A stretch of DNA of 64,000 bases, from contig NC_134366.1 of assembly GCF_035582795.1 (NCBI RefSeq), positions 111,900,256-111,964,255 on the forward strand, given 5' to 3'. Of this stretch, positions 30,416-44,953 are shown in pieces. Under the pieces are notes generated by a model that saw only the letters and a program-made list of their open reading frames with translations, did not search any database and was not told the origin of the DNA. Source of the stretch: Mycteria americana (lineage: Eukaryota; Chordata; Aves; Ciconiiformes; Ciconiidae). Position 1 is the first letter of the stretch. Every line of letters begins with the position of its first letter. Made by a program: the position numbers and the translations under genes.

Positions 30416-31820
30416 CTTCAGCACCAGCTAATCTGACAATAGAAACAATGATGTACTTTCTTCACTCATATTTTTACCATCATGTATCTTTCTAGCACCT
30501 GAAAGTCAGGCAAATATGAAGAAACAGGAATAAGTATATGCCAGAAGAGACAAGAAATGAAATGAAATTACAAACTTAAGAACATGGAAGCCAAGAGAAC
30601 AGAACCTAATGAAAGCAGGGATCCTGTTTGGAAGGTGCTGTTAATAGTGCTGAAAAGGATTTAGTGTAATGATAGATAGGGCATGGGGGAAGAGAAATTA
30701 GGTGTAAAACATGGGACAGGTCCTGAAATATTGGCATAAGAGTCAGAGACTAGAATTTTTTTCCAACAGTGGAAAATAAGGATTTACAGAATGAGAGGCT
30801 TGGGGCAAAAGTTGTAACAAAATACAGAGAAAGAGAAAAAAAAGTGCAGAGTGAACAAGGGAACAAATAAATGGGGTTTCAGAGCCTGTAATGCATCTAG
30901 TCACACTGCAGTGAGAAGTAGGTATAGGGAAAGAGAGTGAAAGAAGCTGTGGAATCATGCAATACAAAAAAATACCTGCTAAGACAAGAGCATCATAGAG
31001 ATGTTAAATACTGTCCGGTGTGACAGCGTAGGAACATGGCAAAAGGGACATAGCTTTTACAGATGGTTTCCAAGTTAGAAGAAAAAAATCAATTCACAAA
31101 AAAAAGTGAAAGATTTAAGGGTTTGTGTGCTGTCTCAGAAATGCATTGACTGGACAGAATTCCGAGCACTTCCTTATTTTTCTTTTCTTGCTTCTGTTTA
31201 TTTCAAGGGCTTTTGTACCCTCTTGTTTTTGTTAACAACCTTTCCGCTTACTCCAGTTCCTCTCATTCTCTGCAAACGATTCACCAGTCCTACCAACTGT
31301 TGAAAATGTAGCCAGCATGAGTAATCCCCTCCTAACAATGCCAGTGGAAGTGAAGGGTGCATGGCTTCCTAAGTATAGGTTTCTTTTCCTGACCCGTCGA
31401 AAGATGTCATCAGACTCATTTTGGGCCAGCTAGCCTGCCCCTTTCACCTTGTTTGCCTCTGGTGTGCTTGGCACGCTTCTTGCGAGACCACTGCTCTTCC
31501 AAAGAGGTGGTCGTTCTGTGCTGTGGTTTGTCCAGATCTGGCCATGTGCAGCAAATGGTCTGGCTAGCTGCAATCCTTCTGGCTCCCAAAAGCTGACTGA
31601 AAACAATGGAAAAATAAATGATGCATGTTTTGAGTTTATACTTTTGCTGACCTTTTTAAAAACCTGCTGTAGATTTAGTTGGATTATTTAAGTTTTCAAT
31701 TTGAGGTGGGGGATGTAAAAAAACGTATCTTTAACAACTCTTTTCTGGTTGTAGTCTGTGAATTCAGTGATCAGATAAACACAGTGGATACAAACACTTC
31801 CAAAGGAAGAATGCACTTAC
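30416..31820. other. intergenic DNA between the CR1 and the GC-rich block
   Basis: A-rich, with short open frames only. No recognisable gene or repeat. Confidence 0.5.
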
Positions 31821-32250
31821 TAGGAGCCATCCTAACACACTGCCATGGCCCTGAGGCATTGCCAGCCCTGCCTGTCCCTGCCTAGCCCGGGGCTCCCCCA
31901 CCCTGCCCACAACCCAGGACCCCATGTCAGCCCACCGGGGCCATCAGCCCCTGCCCCAGTGATGCCCCAGAAGGGCCAGTCTCCAGCTCCCCACAGCCTG
32001 ACCCTCCCTGGCCACAGTCTCTGCCAAACCAGGCCTACCTGCAGGCCCATGTCCTGGCCCGGCCTTGGCCCATTCCCATGTGCAGGGAGGTGCCTGATGC
32101 CCGGGGCTGGGGCTGCCCCCACTGCCCCCCGGCTGCCTGCTCCTGGCTGGGGTGGTGGGATGGGCTCTGCTCTGATACCCCGTGGGGACCCCCCAAGCTT
32201 GGAGTGCTCTGTCCCTGGGAGCCATCAGCCCCATTGGTGCCCTGACACAC
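31821..32250. other. GC-rich, CpG-poor block of unknown origin
   Basis: About 430 bp of C/G-rich sequence interrupts AT-rich DNA. It has only about six CpGs, so it is not a CpG island. A 9-bp direct repeat, GGAGCCATC, lies near each edge (31823 and 32218). It reads open on both strands with Pro-, Ala- and Gly-rich products that resemble no family I know. A decayed retroposed sequence or an unnamed avian repeat is most likely. Confidence 0.5.
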
Positions 32251-33137
32251 ACACTGTTGGGCTAAGGAAAAATGCCAAATGTCTCATCTGTTGTTTGTAT
32301 AATGGTTGTTTCAACTCACGCTAAATAAGAAGGAAGGCACTTTCCCACCTCTGTCGCCAGCACTTGGCCTACCATACTTTTTCACCAGAAATTGCAGCTC
32401 ACTTCCTCAAGAAGAAATTTTGGAAATGGTGGGTATCATTAAACCATCTGGTGTAGTAAACCCAATGATACATAAATGCAATCAATAGGTTGTGGCCTAA
32501 GCTGTTCACCAACATCATAAAGAGGTGCTTCATGCAAGAGTTGATTCAGCAAGGAAACAAGGTGTATATAGTGAGTTATCTGGTCATTAAAATGCATTCA
32601 TCCTGTGAGGAACTGGCAGATACCCCAGGGATGAGGTTGTCCATAGGTGATCAAGCTGTTTTCACTCTTAAGTTATTATTTAGATTTTCTTATTTAGGGA
32701 AAAGTGGGTTTTTTCAATAGAGTATTTCTGCTCTACAATTTACATTGATCCCTCCAGAGTTTGGAACACTGACTTATTAGTTTCAGGTACCTTTTTAAGC
32801 AATTAATTGATTAATATCCGGTCTTACTAACTTGAAACAGTAATTGATGCTATTCTCATTTAGTTCAGCTGGGATTTACTTGCCTTCAATTGGAGCAAGG
32901 CAGGCCTAGGCACAGCCAGTTGGTATTTGTCTGTTCACTATTGCTGAAATGTCACCATTCCTATAATTGGTTTTATATGTATTTTAAGGTCATTTGATCA
33001 TCTTGCCAGGCTGTATAGCATAGCTTATGGTTTTATTGGGTTAGGAACTCCATTTATCCAGTAATCCAGTTACTGAGATAATAATTTGTCTATGTATTAA
33101 AGTGCATCTTCCAGAAAAACATATTATAATGATCTCT

Positions 33138-33152
33138 TCAGTAGATGGCAGT
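33138..33152 (+). promoter_or_regulatory. CTCF-like site in the downstream desert
   Basis: TCAGTAGATGGCAGT matches the CTCF core at every position but the first. It lies in a non-repetitive stretch with an octamer ATGCAAAT at 33183-33190. It has the same orientation as the 14451 site, so the two are not a convergent pair. This is a motif match only. Confidence 0.35.
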
Positions 33153-36100
33153 GCTGGGATTAAAACTGTTGCTTGACTAATATGCAAATTCCCGCCTGTT
33201 GGGATTTAGGTGTAAAAAGGCTTTTCAGGGCATTCTCATCTTTAAATTGGAGCTCTAGTTTGCTTGGAATGCTGAAACTGTGGGGAGACTTATTTCTACT
33301 GACTCAGAAAGTGTAGAAAAATAGATCAAATGCTACAAGTGCAGTCAGTTTGCTCCAGAGATATGCATGAACAAGCTAAAGCTGTGGAAAACATGTAGCC
33401 ATAAAGCTCCAAAAGTAATAGTTCCTCCACTGCATATGACATAATCCACTTCAGTTGCTCTCTGTAAAATGGTCTTGATAGCTGAGACGCTATAGGTCTG
33501 AATACACAGCTTCTGTGTGGAAGTGTTTTAATTTTATATTCATTAAACTTTATCAGTATCAGTGTGATTTCCTTACATTATGGAGAATTCTCTATATATG
33601 GAACCATAAAGGACTCCATTACTGGGTTCTTGTGACTTCATAATCCATTCCATAAATTATGATGAACATTTTTCTACCAGGATGTAATATACAGGTTAGG
33701 AAGTTCTGATTCCTGATAAGGTCTAAAACAAAGATTTGTGTCCCAACATGAAGTTTTTTACGAACAGGATCATTTCTCAAAAGGCGTTTTGACAGGAATC
33801 TCTTTAAAGATCATTCATCTTAATGGCACATGTTAGGTAGTTCACATGGAAAACTGCTCAGGAGTACAGAATAAACAGCAATAATTTCCCATATCATTAG
33901 GGCTTTGAGAGAGATTGAAGGTTTCTCTTGGGTTAGAGTTGTCCTGTACCTGTGTGGACAACAAAGGATGGTTTACTGTGGCAATTAAAATGTGTGGTGG
34001 CAGCTTATCGTTGTTTATCTGTTGGGAAAGCAGACTAGAGAGAAGTCGTTCAACTACACAGAAAGCAATGCTGAGTAATGTATTCCAGAGCACAAACTTA
34101 AAGTAATAATAGTAAATCTATGAGCAGCTAGGAATTCTGTTATCTTGATGCTGATGATACCTGTATTGACACAGTACCTCAGAGAGGCTATGGAGACAGC
34201 ACCTATAGGAGGTAGGAGGCAGAACCTTCTCTTTAAACACAGCCCCAAAGAAGGGGAATTTGGTATTTTTCATTAATAGTGGTGTGTCTATAGGAGATCT
34301 GGATTTATCCTATCCAATGGGCCAAAATATTATACATCATAACGAGAGAAAAAAAAAAAAAACAAACAAAAATCTGCTAGCATTTTTCAATATTAATAAA
34401 GTGGAATTCACTTCTCCTAGATGAGTAAAGGTCAGATAGCTTGTGAATTCGTTTGAGAGAAAATTGAAAATATTTTATAATTAAAAATAATAGAATAGTC
34501 TTGACGTTTATAGTGGCTTGTTTTCCAGAAATTCTGTTTATTAGAAAATTACAAAATCTGAAAAAGGTTCTACTTGGAGTTAAAGCATTTCCAAAGGAAA
34601 GGGAAATATGTTCAAACACAATGAGGTTTAGAAAAAGAATATTTAGGAGTAAATGAAATCTATGTTCTGAAAATGTTGAACCTAAATTCACAAAGGGACT
34701 CCAAACTCCTGCTCTGTTTCAGAGGGACTTGAAGACCCAGGACCCTCCAAGATGCTCCAGACTCCTGGGTGTACTACAAACATGCCTTTCTTTTGCCCAG
34801 GATCTCAAGAGTTTAGTCCCCAGAATCAATAAACCAGCTTATGACCGATCTATAGCACTGTGGAGTCTGCTAATTCTGCAAATCCATAGATTTATCAGAC
34901 TCCACAGCAAGGACTCAGTAGCCATTTTTATGAAACTAAGTCAGAGTGTTTCAGTCTGTGCAGAGTAGTTGCATTGGCTTACTCTAGCTCAGAATCTGTT
35001 TTGTTTTAGCTGAGACTTTACTGTCAGAAACTAAACTTCACAAAAACATGAGTAAGTGTGGCTACTTACTGTTTATAATTAGTAAATGGAGACATAGAAA
35101 ATCACTTTTCCAGAATAGTAGAATTAATAAGAGAAGAAGACAATTGTACCATTACCTTTGACTGCATTCCTTGACTACATTCACTACATGCAAGGTTCAT
35201 CATTCAACTCTCTGAAAACAATTCCTGAACTATGTAATCTCATACCTAAATCAGCGTAAGGAGCTTGATTTCAGCATATTGAAAGATGTACTAAAATAAT
35301 GAGAACAAGAGAATTTACTATCCACTTTATACTCACATTCTGCAAAGAACTGTACAAAACCATTAAGCAGTGGAAGACAAATCTTGCAAAGAATATGCTA
35401 ACTTTTTCTAAGACAAGAGATGTCACTTTGAACCTGAGAGATATTAGAATTCTCTCGAAAGACAAAAATAGCCTTCTATATCCTATTTGTAAAATGAAAA
35501 AAGTAGCTAAAATAGTTTCCATTGGCTGGAATAAATTCTTGTTCTCTTCAATATAAGCAGTGATTTCAGATCTGCAGGTACATAGATCAGCTGCCTACTG
35601 CTCCAGCAGAGTAATAGTCAGTGAGAAGCAAAACCTGATGCTTTTTAAGCTCTTGAATTTTTACTGTGAGTGCAGTGAGGGGATAAGATTTGCCTTCTGG
35701 CAAGAGTATGTCCCTCTTAACTCATGGATGACCTGAAATCTTTTGAGGCATAGATATCATTGTAGAGTTACAGCTTCTCTGCAGCACCCCTTAAGCATCT
35801 TGTCCTAATGGCAACTCCACTTCCTCAGAAGCCATTGGCCAGAGTGATCCTACCTAACTCCATTCTCAAGGGCCTCCTGAAGCCAGAGAGAATGAGTCTG
35901 TGCACATTAATGTTGATTTTGTCAACATCAATTTAGCAGCAGAATAACCCCATGGATTTTCAAGGGACATGTTGGTTATTAATTGTGATACAATATATGT
36001 TATTTATGTATCACTTGTGTGTTGTAGGTGCCTTATAGACATGTATGAAGACAAGGTCCCAACCTGAAGAACTTATGAACTGAAAAAAAAGGAAAAAAAG

Positions 36101-39100
36101 AAGACAACAAAGCAAACAAAAGATACTTTGTCAGAACACATTTGTCAAGTAGATAGTTTTGGCATTATTTTTTGTTCTTGCTTTGAAATCTTTTAATTTT
36201 CTCAACCATCTTCATCCCTTGGCTGCAAAATTCTGTGGAAGATTTTGCAATCTGGGAATGGAGCTTTTGGGAAGACATCACAATGTAAGTTTAAGAGACA
36301 GTAGTGCTTCCTTAAAATATAGCATCTTTGTTTCTCCTACCTCCATTTCTAAGGACTTCTAACCCATTCTTGAGGTAAAGGAACTTCTGCAATGCTGTGT
36401 TGAGAAAACAAAGAAAAAAATGTAGATATATGCTCTTGAACTGTGCTGAGGACATAAGAATAATTAAGCTGCTGAAAAAATGTCTCTCTTTTCCTAAATA
36501 GGTACAGAATTGTGTAGGTTGTGTAGAAAATCTTCAAATACAGCTTTATTCCCTTTCTTTACTCTATCCTGACTAGAGCATCAGCAAAAGGGGACCAAAA
36601 GAAAAATCTTTGAATTGAGCACGGGGTTGAAGGAAATGAGAATTATTTCAAAATATATTTTTTCTTTTTTCATATAGCCCTGCCTTCTTTGGGATTAACT
36701 TTTCTTTTAAACTTTACTTCTTTCCTACCTTCCTATTAACACAACGAGCCAAAAGAATGATGTAGTTCATTGAAGTAACAGCCGCCCAGGTACTTGTGTC
36801 TATTTTGATCTCAGTTACATTCCTAAATAACAATAATGAAAAGTCTAAGGTCTTTCCTTCCTGGTGTTTGGTTTCATAAATTCAAAAGGGCAACTTTTTA
36901 TTCTCTTAGGATGTTTTTACTCTCAACCACTCTCAAGCTAGTCAGTGTAACTTTATAAATCAAATGCCAAAACCACTTTAACCAAAATCTATGATACATT
37001 CCTTGCCTAAAGGAGCTGCATCATTTTAAGACCGTAACTGTATCATAGAATGATATTACTTGCTGAGCTGGTCAGGGGTGACTGGGGGGTAGACTAGGAG
37101 CTGAAATCTCAGCTGAAACTATTTTAGCCTATGCCATTCTCTGAAGTAAATCCATACAGGTTATGTGGAGCTAGTAGCTCTGCAGGCTGCTGAAGCCTGT
37201 TTTCTACCTAGTACGGTACAACTCAAGGACAGGAAAATGGGATGCTTAATCTCCATGTTTTCATTGCTGAAACATCTTAAATGAATGAATTACATCTGTG
37301 TGGAATGGTCCATTTTAAAGTAGTATCTACAACAGTCATGGAGGGTTTAGGCTTTTTAAATTATTTTCATTTCTTGCTGCTAAACAGCTTCTTAGGAAAA
37401 AAACCAAACCACAACACAACATAAAATTGAATATGCCTTGATGAAAATTTAATCTGTCTCATCAAGCCTAATTCTCATGCCTGATATGCTGATTGATGAT
37501 AATGGTGGAAATGGTTTCTGTAGTTAACTCTTATGTTTACAATAATATGTGGAATATTGGTGAGATTTATTTTCTGGTGACATTTTAAACTAATAGTAAA
37601 CAGTGAAAAAGAATGCGGCCTCTTTACTATGGGAAAGGGAAGAAAACACACAAATTGGTTCTCTGTTTTATCGGTGATAACATTTGACAACAGGAACAAA
37701 CCGGTGAATTTTATTGTCATAATTCAGTAAAATCAAAAGACCTGAAGTTTAACACATAATAGGCCTCCTTAGATTTGATTACGTTAAATATTTGTGTTGT
37801 TTAGAATCTGGTAGAGATAACCCACACCAATAATAGTACGAAGCAGAATGTAGCAAGAAGGATTGTGCCTTGAGGAGCAGGAGGCTGAGGATCAGTCACC
37901 CTTGCTCATTTGTAGCAGTCAGCTGGTGTGGATCATATGAGTTCTACAGAGACATTTTAGAGGTAAATTTCAGGAGGGAAACTGTTTCCTTTGTTGTGTC
38001 TTGGAAGACATTTTGGGGTAGACAGATGTAAAGAAAAAGGTCTGTGGATCATGGTCTGGTCAGGGAACTAGTTTTGCTTTGTTGTTCACTCTGTGCTTGT
38101 TTGCATCTGAAAATTCAACTGTGCCTGAGAATATATCCCAGAAGAGAAATGTGGTTCACTCTTTCCTAAGCTATGGCAGCCAAAGTCTGGACCACGCAGT
38201 GTCACAGGGAGATCCTAGAAACAAAATCTTGCAAGAAAAATGGGTAGGGCCCTTGGAAGTTCCAAACCTGATAGTTAACGTAGTGAGAGGACATTGTGCT
38301 TTCTGATTGCTTGACTTCAGTAAAACTTATATATTCTGTATCATAAAGATGAGGTACACTGCATAAAATAGTTTAGAAAGATAATGTTCTTCAGTGTCAG
38401 TAGCAGCTAGCAGTAACAGTTCCCAGAAAAGCTTTGCTGTGTGTTTGGGTTGTTATAGATTCTCTGGTTTTGCAGGCCTTTGGGCCAAACTAAAAAGCAG
38501 AATTAAGACACAGATACTGCTCCCTTTGGCTCTTAAATACCCAAATCTGAACACTAACTCAATTATGCATCATCTCTCTGTGGAGCCTGCATGAGTTGCA
38601 CAACATTTGAACTGAATATGAAAACAACAGGGCACACTTTTATATAGGAAGAGGTAACTGTTAATATGCCAGTTTGAATTTCTGTGATGAGATTGGTGCT
38701 CGCTTTATTCCATGCCAGGATGCTAGTGTAAATGTGTGTCAGCTGTGAATTCTATAGTCCTTTCTTAACAGGAAAACCTAAGGATAGCTAGAACATAGCA
38801 CACATAGGGATAGTGCATGTCCTACTGCAACGAATGATAAGAACATAAGTTACTTAACACCTGTTGTCAAAAAGCAGTATAAATATAATTTTAGTATGAC
38901 TGCTCTTATATACTATGCATTAGTTAACAATAATGCATTGTAGTCTGAAGTCATGAAAACACATTCACGATAAAAATATCTGGGATTATGTACCAATTGC
39001 TATCTTAGTTATATTTGACTACATCCTTTAGTTTGGTTGTTGTGGTATTTTCCTGCTTGTTGGCTGCAGTTCAGTAGATCATCAAAATGTATTACTGTCA

Positions 39101-39502
39101 AATCAAAAAGGTCATATAGCAAAAAGATGTTGTCAGCAGCTGTGTTTTTTTCACTTGGATCGATAAACTGTAGGTAGCACAGATCTCATACCTGAAAGGC
39201 ATGCACAGTACAGTCACAGGAATACAAAATACCTGGTTTTGTTACTAAAATACCAGCATTTGTAATTAAATATACCAACACACTAGCAAAGATGTTAATA
39301 TGCATTTGTGACAACAGACAGGAGTCTGCTCTAAGCTACTGGCCACTAATGAGTTAATGCTGTACTCAGCCAGCTAGCTAGACTGCAGCTGTGAATAGTT
39401 AAATAATGAAGCTGGGATGAAGGCCCAATGAAAAAGTCAGACAAAAGGTTATAAGCCTGAATAAATGACTCCCTGATAGTCAGTAGAAGAAAGGATGATA
39501 TT

Positions 39503-39521
39503 AAAAAAAAAAAAAAAAAAA
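39503..39521. repeat. poly(A) run
   Basis: Nineteen consecutive A. No target-site duplication or retroposed gene is evident upstream. Confidence 0.9.
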
Positions 39522-42500
39522 GACTTGACTAGAAGATGTCTTAGAAAAGTGTTATGAGAATGCTATTATTGTGTGGCTTTTTCTACCAAATTGTTTTGCA
39601 TACTGCAGTTAAGAGCAGGTGAAGGTAAGAATTATGATATTTGTAATGATGGATTCTTATGCAAGTACTTATTTTATTGATTAATTTACTATTTGGATAA
39701 TTGAAGTCTTAGAAAGGCGACTTACTATGTTCTGCCCACTTCAGTTTTTCCAAATGCTTTTTAATTGTTTGCAGGTAATCAGAAATTATTAAAAAAAAAA
39801 AGAATGGACAAGTAATTCTTCTTAGCTTTTATGTTTGGGTTTTTTTAAACAAAAGAACACTTCTGAGGTTTTCAAAATGCTTGGAATGGTGTCTAATTTA
39901 GAACTGTTTTAAGCTTTTTTCTCTCCTTTATGACATATGCTTATCTTCCTGAATTATGACTCTGCCTGCCTATACTATGTTCAGAACTGCATATATATTA
40001 ATAAAAATCTCATTACATATGAGGGCATATTACATAAAAGCAATTTTTACCCTACTCTAAGAAATGTCTTGGTGTAATGATGGGACAAAACAATACATAT
40101 ACTAGAAAAATGTATGGAGCTGGGTGCACTTTTAGCTAAGAAAAATAAAATGTGAATTTAAGCTGCAGCCTAACTACCTCCAGTTCTGAAAGTAATCCCT
40201 GGTGTCCTCATATACAGTACTGATGGTAGTGAGAGATAGGGAGATGTAAGAGAGATTCATAGTAAGCAAAGAACAATAGTGGCAGAGTAATCAAAATGGT
40301 CTACTAGCAATCTTGTCACCATTACTAACATGAGAAACCATTCCACCATAGCAACAAAATCCAGGCAAATTTGGCAGCTGCTGGGCCTTGCTGAGAGAAG
40401 AGTAGGTCACAGGAAGATAAATCTTTACCTTCCTATCTTAAATATGTTGTTAGAACATCCCTAACATGCTGCTGTGTAATGTTCTTCACTCAGCATCTAT
40501 CATATGTTTGAACGAGAATTTAGAGATAAAGGTTAAGTTGAGCTTTTTATTTATTTATTTATTAGCTGAACTGTGGGATTGATGACTGAACTCCTCAGCT
40601 CTGGGGTTAGCTGAATGCCAACTCCATGCAGAAGCAAAAACTAGGCAGGGATCACTCCTTTCATCCCTGTGCTCTGGCTTCTCTCAGAAAGAAACTTGGA
40701 CATATGAGCTAGAGGAGACTTATGCTCCAGACAAGTATTTGATCTGGCTGATAGCGGGATCAGGAAGCAAGAGTATGCTGTGGAGTGCTTTTCCTCTTAT
40801 GTTTAGATGCAGCCTCAATGTTTTACAAGGGGGAGCTTGGGCTGAGTAGTATAGATGCTATACCATTTAGAGAAGGAGGATGGAAGGGAATTTGTGACTC
40901 TTCTGTAAGATGGAAACCATGACGAAGGAAGGCTTGTACATCTGGAGGTGGCATAGGAAACATCATATCTGTAATTGTATGCAAGTATTATTTCCATTCC
41001 CCCAAATTTCTTTTTTCCTTTATTGTACTGGAATGGTGCTTTTTGCAGCTGCACGTTATTTTTGCATCTGAGTCTTGGCACAGATGCAGTGAAGAATAGG
41101 TTTGCACTTTTCATGTAGTATCAAATGACTGGCAACATATTCTTTGGCTAAGCTGAGGTCATATGTTAAGGATGTCTTGTCTCCTTCTCTATTGCAGTGA
41201 TTAGTGTAGGCCACTGCAGAAATTCAGAACGCATTACTTCAGTGTTGTTTTCTTACCATGACCTACTAGAGTGCTTCCAAAGGAGCAGTGAAGGTATAGT
41301 GCAATTTTGTGATGAGGGAAGTGTTTTCTTCACAGGAATGGTTAGCTATGTGTTGTAGCTCCTCTGCACCAAATTCCTTAAGTAAGAGAATCTATTCTGA
41401 ATTCAAGATGCTATGCCTTCTTACATGCTTTAAAGAAAACCATGTTGTTGCTTACTCTCACCCTGCTGTGCTGTATGAACTTCATTGAACCTACTTAGGA
41501 CAGCTGGAGAAGGGAAGTTTTGCACATACTCATGCATGTATTTCTTGCGACTTGTCGTCTTTTGTTCTGTAACTTTAAGCATTTTTTTGTGTGTGCGTAG
41601 AATTGCTGCACACTTTCTTTAGAGAGTTGGCACAACTTCTAACTGACAGGTGGCACATACTCTGTTATATGCTTTTAGCTCTTAATATGCTGAATCTAAC
41701 CGAAATTCCCTTTTGACTGATAAATAAGTTGTTTAGTGTTTGGAAATGAATTGTCTTGGGTTATATGCTGTTTCTTAATAACAGCAGTTGTTTCTATTGT
41801 AGTCTACATTTCAGAGTTCCAGGACTACGAAGTTGGAACACATGAATGAAGGATATTTCCTGGTTTGGAAAAAAACTAGGTACTAGAAACCAGTATGTGC
41901 TCACCTGTTCTGAGAGAACTTGCAAGCCTGATCCTTTACTCAAAGGTACCTACTTTTGCCTTCAGGAATACATATTGATTTATGTGCCTTCTTCACATCT
42001 GATTTGCCTTTTTCTACACTAAAACTTGGTTTCAGAAAGGACTCTGAAGAGGACTTGTCCTCTGTGTTCTTTCTTTTGTCCATTCCCAGTCACTTTAGGT
42101 AACAGAAGACCAGTCAGAGGGGTCCTCCCCACCAACACCGCCACCCTCCCTTCCTGTTTCTATTCTTTTGGAAACTGCCAACATGAGTAGGAGGGTTTAT
42201 AAAGCAGTGTGGGCATCTTGATGGCTTACAGGAAGAACAACTGATATTTCTATTGCATGCATGAAAAAATCAGGATAACACTATATAACTCCGGTCAAGT
42301 ACTATATATATATATTTAAAAATCCTGATGTGTCTCAGACCTGCCATTTACTATGTGTTTGTATGGCACCAAATGCAGGAAAGCCCAACCTAGTTGTCAT
42401 CCCCTGGTGCTTTAACAAGATAAATATTAAATAATAAGATTTTTCAAAAGCATGTTCAAATGACTTAAAAACCACCGCTAAAATAGTTCTAGAAATAACA

Positions 42501-44953
42501 GTGTTAGTGAAGCAAGCTATAATTTTTTCACTTACGAGTGTTACCAAATACTACATATCTTAAACTGAACTCTCAAGAAAAATATAAAGTCTTGTTAGAT
42601 GTAAAAACTTTGTGTGCTTTAATGTAATACTCTGGGAATTCCACTGTTTATGATTTAAAAAGTTTTATAACTTCAAGTATCATAATGTACTGGAGAGCTT
42701 CCTGTTCTTGTGATACTTTTTATTAGCGAGGCTTTCCAAGTGCTATGTATACTCTCATTTTAAACAAAGCAATATCATGATAGACATCAATTGTGATGCA
42801 TTTAATGTCTTGATATATCACTACTGCATGAAACACTTGGTCAGTATTAGTCTGTTTGAAACATAAAGCTGATACAACTGATGGTGCACATTGTTAGAGC
42901 AGAACAGGTGGTATAACAGAAAATAGTATGAGTAGCTTCGAGTGGCACTTCATACCCAAGGGTATTTAATGTTACTCCAGCGGTATAGGATATTAACATA
43001 TATACTTTTTGAGGGGAAATATGTTAGTCCAGAGTAAAAATAACTGTTCATAAATCAGTGGTTTTTTTCATTTATCTCAAAATTTTGTGAATCGAAAATG
43101 CTGTTTCCATGACTACCATTTCTGCACGTATTTGATTACATTGTATTGTAATTTATGGCAGAAAAATGCAAACCCCACCGGCAGTATTTGAATTAGAATG
43201 TAGCAGGTTTATAGCTTTGTTTGGCCCTAGGCACAAGTAATAAAATCCTAGCTTTAAGTACCATTGGGGTTTATGGAATGAAGACATCTGCATTATTGTA
43301 TTAAAATGTTCCTTAGTGTAATAAATATAACTGACAGAAGTGCATGACTTCCTTTATGAAAAATATGTTGATAACAATATAGTCTTTAAATACTGAAGAA
43401 ACTGACTATTAAAATTTTATGTTTCCAGTTAGAGACATCTGTTGAGCGTTTAGCTGGTATTATTGGTTTACTGCTGGGTATACCTAATAAGACTTTTAGT
43501 TTACAATTAAATTGAGAAATACTGATGAAAGGAAGGTATTAACCTTCTGCTGATTAATGTTTTTTTAACAGTTAACTTTCTAATTTTGCATTAGATATTT
43601 ACGAACACAGGGCAATGGATTGGATCATAAGCAGTTTCTTTTGCCTTCTCCAGGAAGCTGTAGAGGAATTTACATTTACATTTTGATCAAAAGCAATTTC
43701 ACTGTCGTTGTTTCAAAAATGGACAAAATTCTATAGATGTTCTAGTTCTTACTTATTTTTACCAATCTGTCCAATCTATCTCCATTTTTATGCTATCAAC
43801 TATTTATTATACAGATAGTTTAGGTGTAATGATTAACTGAAAATGTTTCCAAAACAAGGTAAAACATATCCCAGCTGGGCTGTTGTTTCTATTTAAGACA
43901 TGCTATCTTCTTTTCCATTTGATGTCCCTGTCAAAAGCTTAGTGTAACTCACTTCACTCACCTTTGATTATTTAGATGTATATAGCCCTCTTTGTTTATT
44001 GAGTAGATTATTTTTTCTTTTTTAAAGCATGGTTGGTAGAGGTGGGAAGAATTGCATGTACAAAGGGTTTATTCCCTTTAATCTTGTTTACCCTGTATTA
44101 GCTAGAAGATGCTGAATCAGTTTGCACAAGTTAATCTCACATCCAGTATTACATTGCTCATGTTGCAACTGTGGAAGTAACCAGAAGTATAGAAATACTG
44201 GTCTTTGAAAACTTTCTTCTAAACATAGAAGGAAACTATTTTATTTTCTGGATCCAGTGGATAAGCAATTTGAATTTCTGGCTATGAAATTTCTAAAGTC
44301 TTGGAAAAAAGAAAAGGCAAAACAATTTATGATATCTATACATCTCACTTTTTAAAACTAATCTGGTTTATTACCTCAACACTTAAATATAACAGTAAAG
44401 CAAAAACCTATTGTAAACTCAACAGGATATTTAATAAAACCTTGGAGCTCTAAAGAACAATATACTAATTTTGAAAATGTGGTTACTGACTTATGTCCCA
44501 GAATTAATCAGTGATATATTTTCATTGTAACATATTACTTGAAATGAACTGTCATATACTTTATTCATAAATCTAGCTGTTCATTGCAGGCTTGCAGACT
44601 TTTTTAAGCCTTTACATGTTACAGGTTTTTTCGAACAGAGCATCTCCCTAGATTTTGTTGTGCTGAAGGTCCTGCCTGAACGCTTGCTATTTTGCAGTCA
44701 TAATCCTTGGTTACCAGTATAAGAAACATTTCTGCCCTCTGACTGATGGGTTCCCATGATGATCACAGGAATTTTTTCTGTCTTCTTAACAACTCTAACA
44801 TATTAAGCTTTCCCTCCTCAGTCTTATTCCAGCCAATCCATTTACTGCTTTTTGTTTCCTTTTCCATCTTGCCTTGCTCTTTTCCATGTTTTCCTTTTGT
44901 TTGTTTTTTTTTTCCTTTTCTTTTTTTGTCCCCTTTCCTTCCTACTGTCTCTG

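Noticed and set aside
31845..32324. 159-codon Pro-rich plus-strand frame in the GC-rich block
   Set aside because: Low-complexity composition, overlapping open frames on the other strand, and no recognisable domain.
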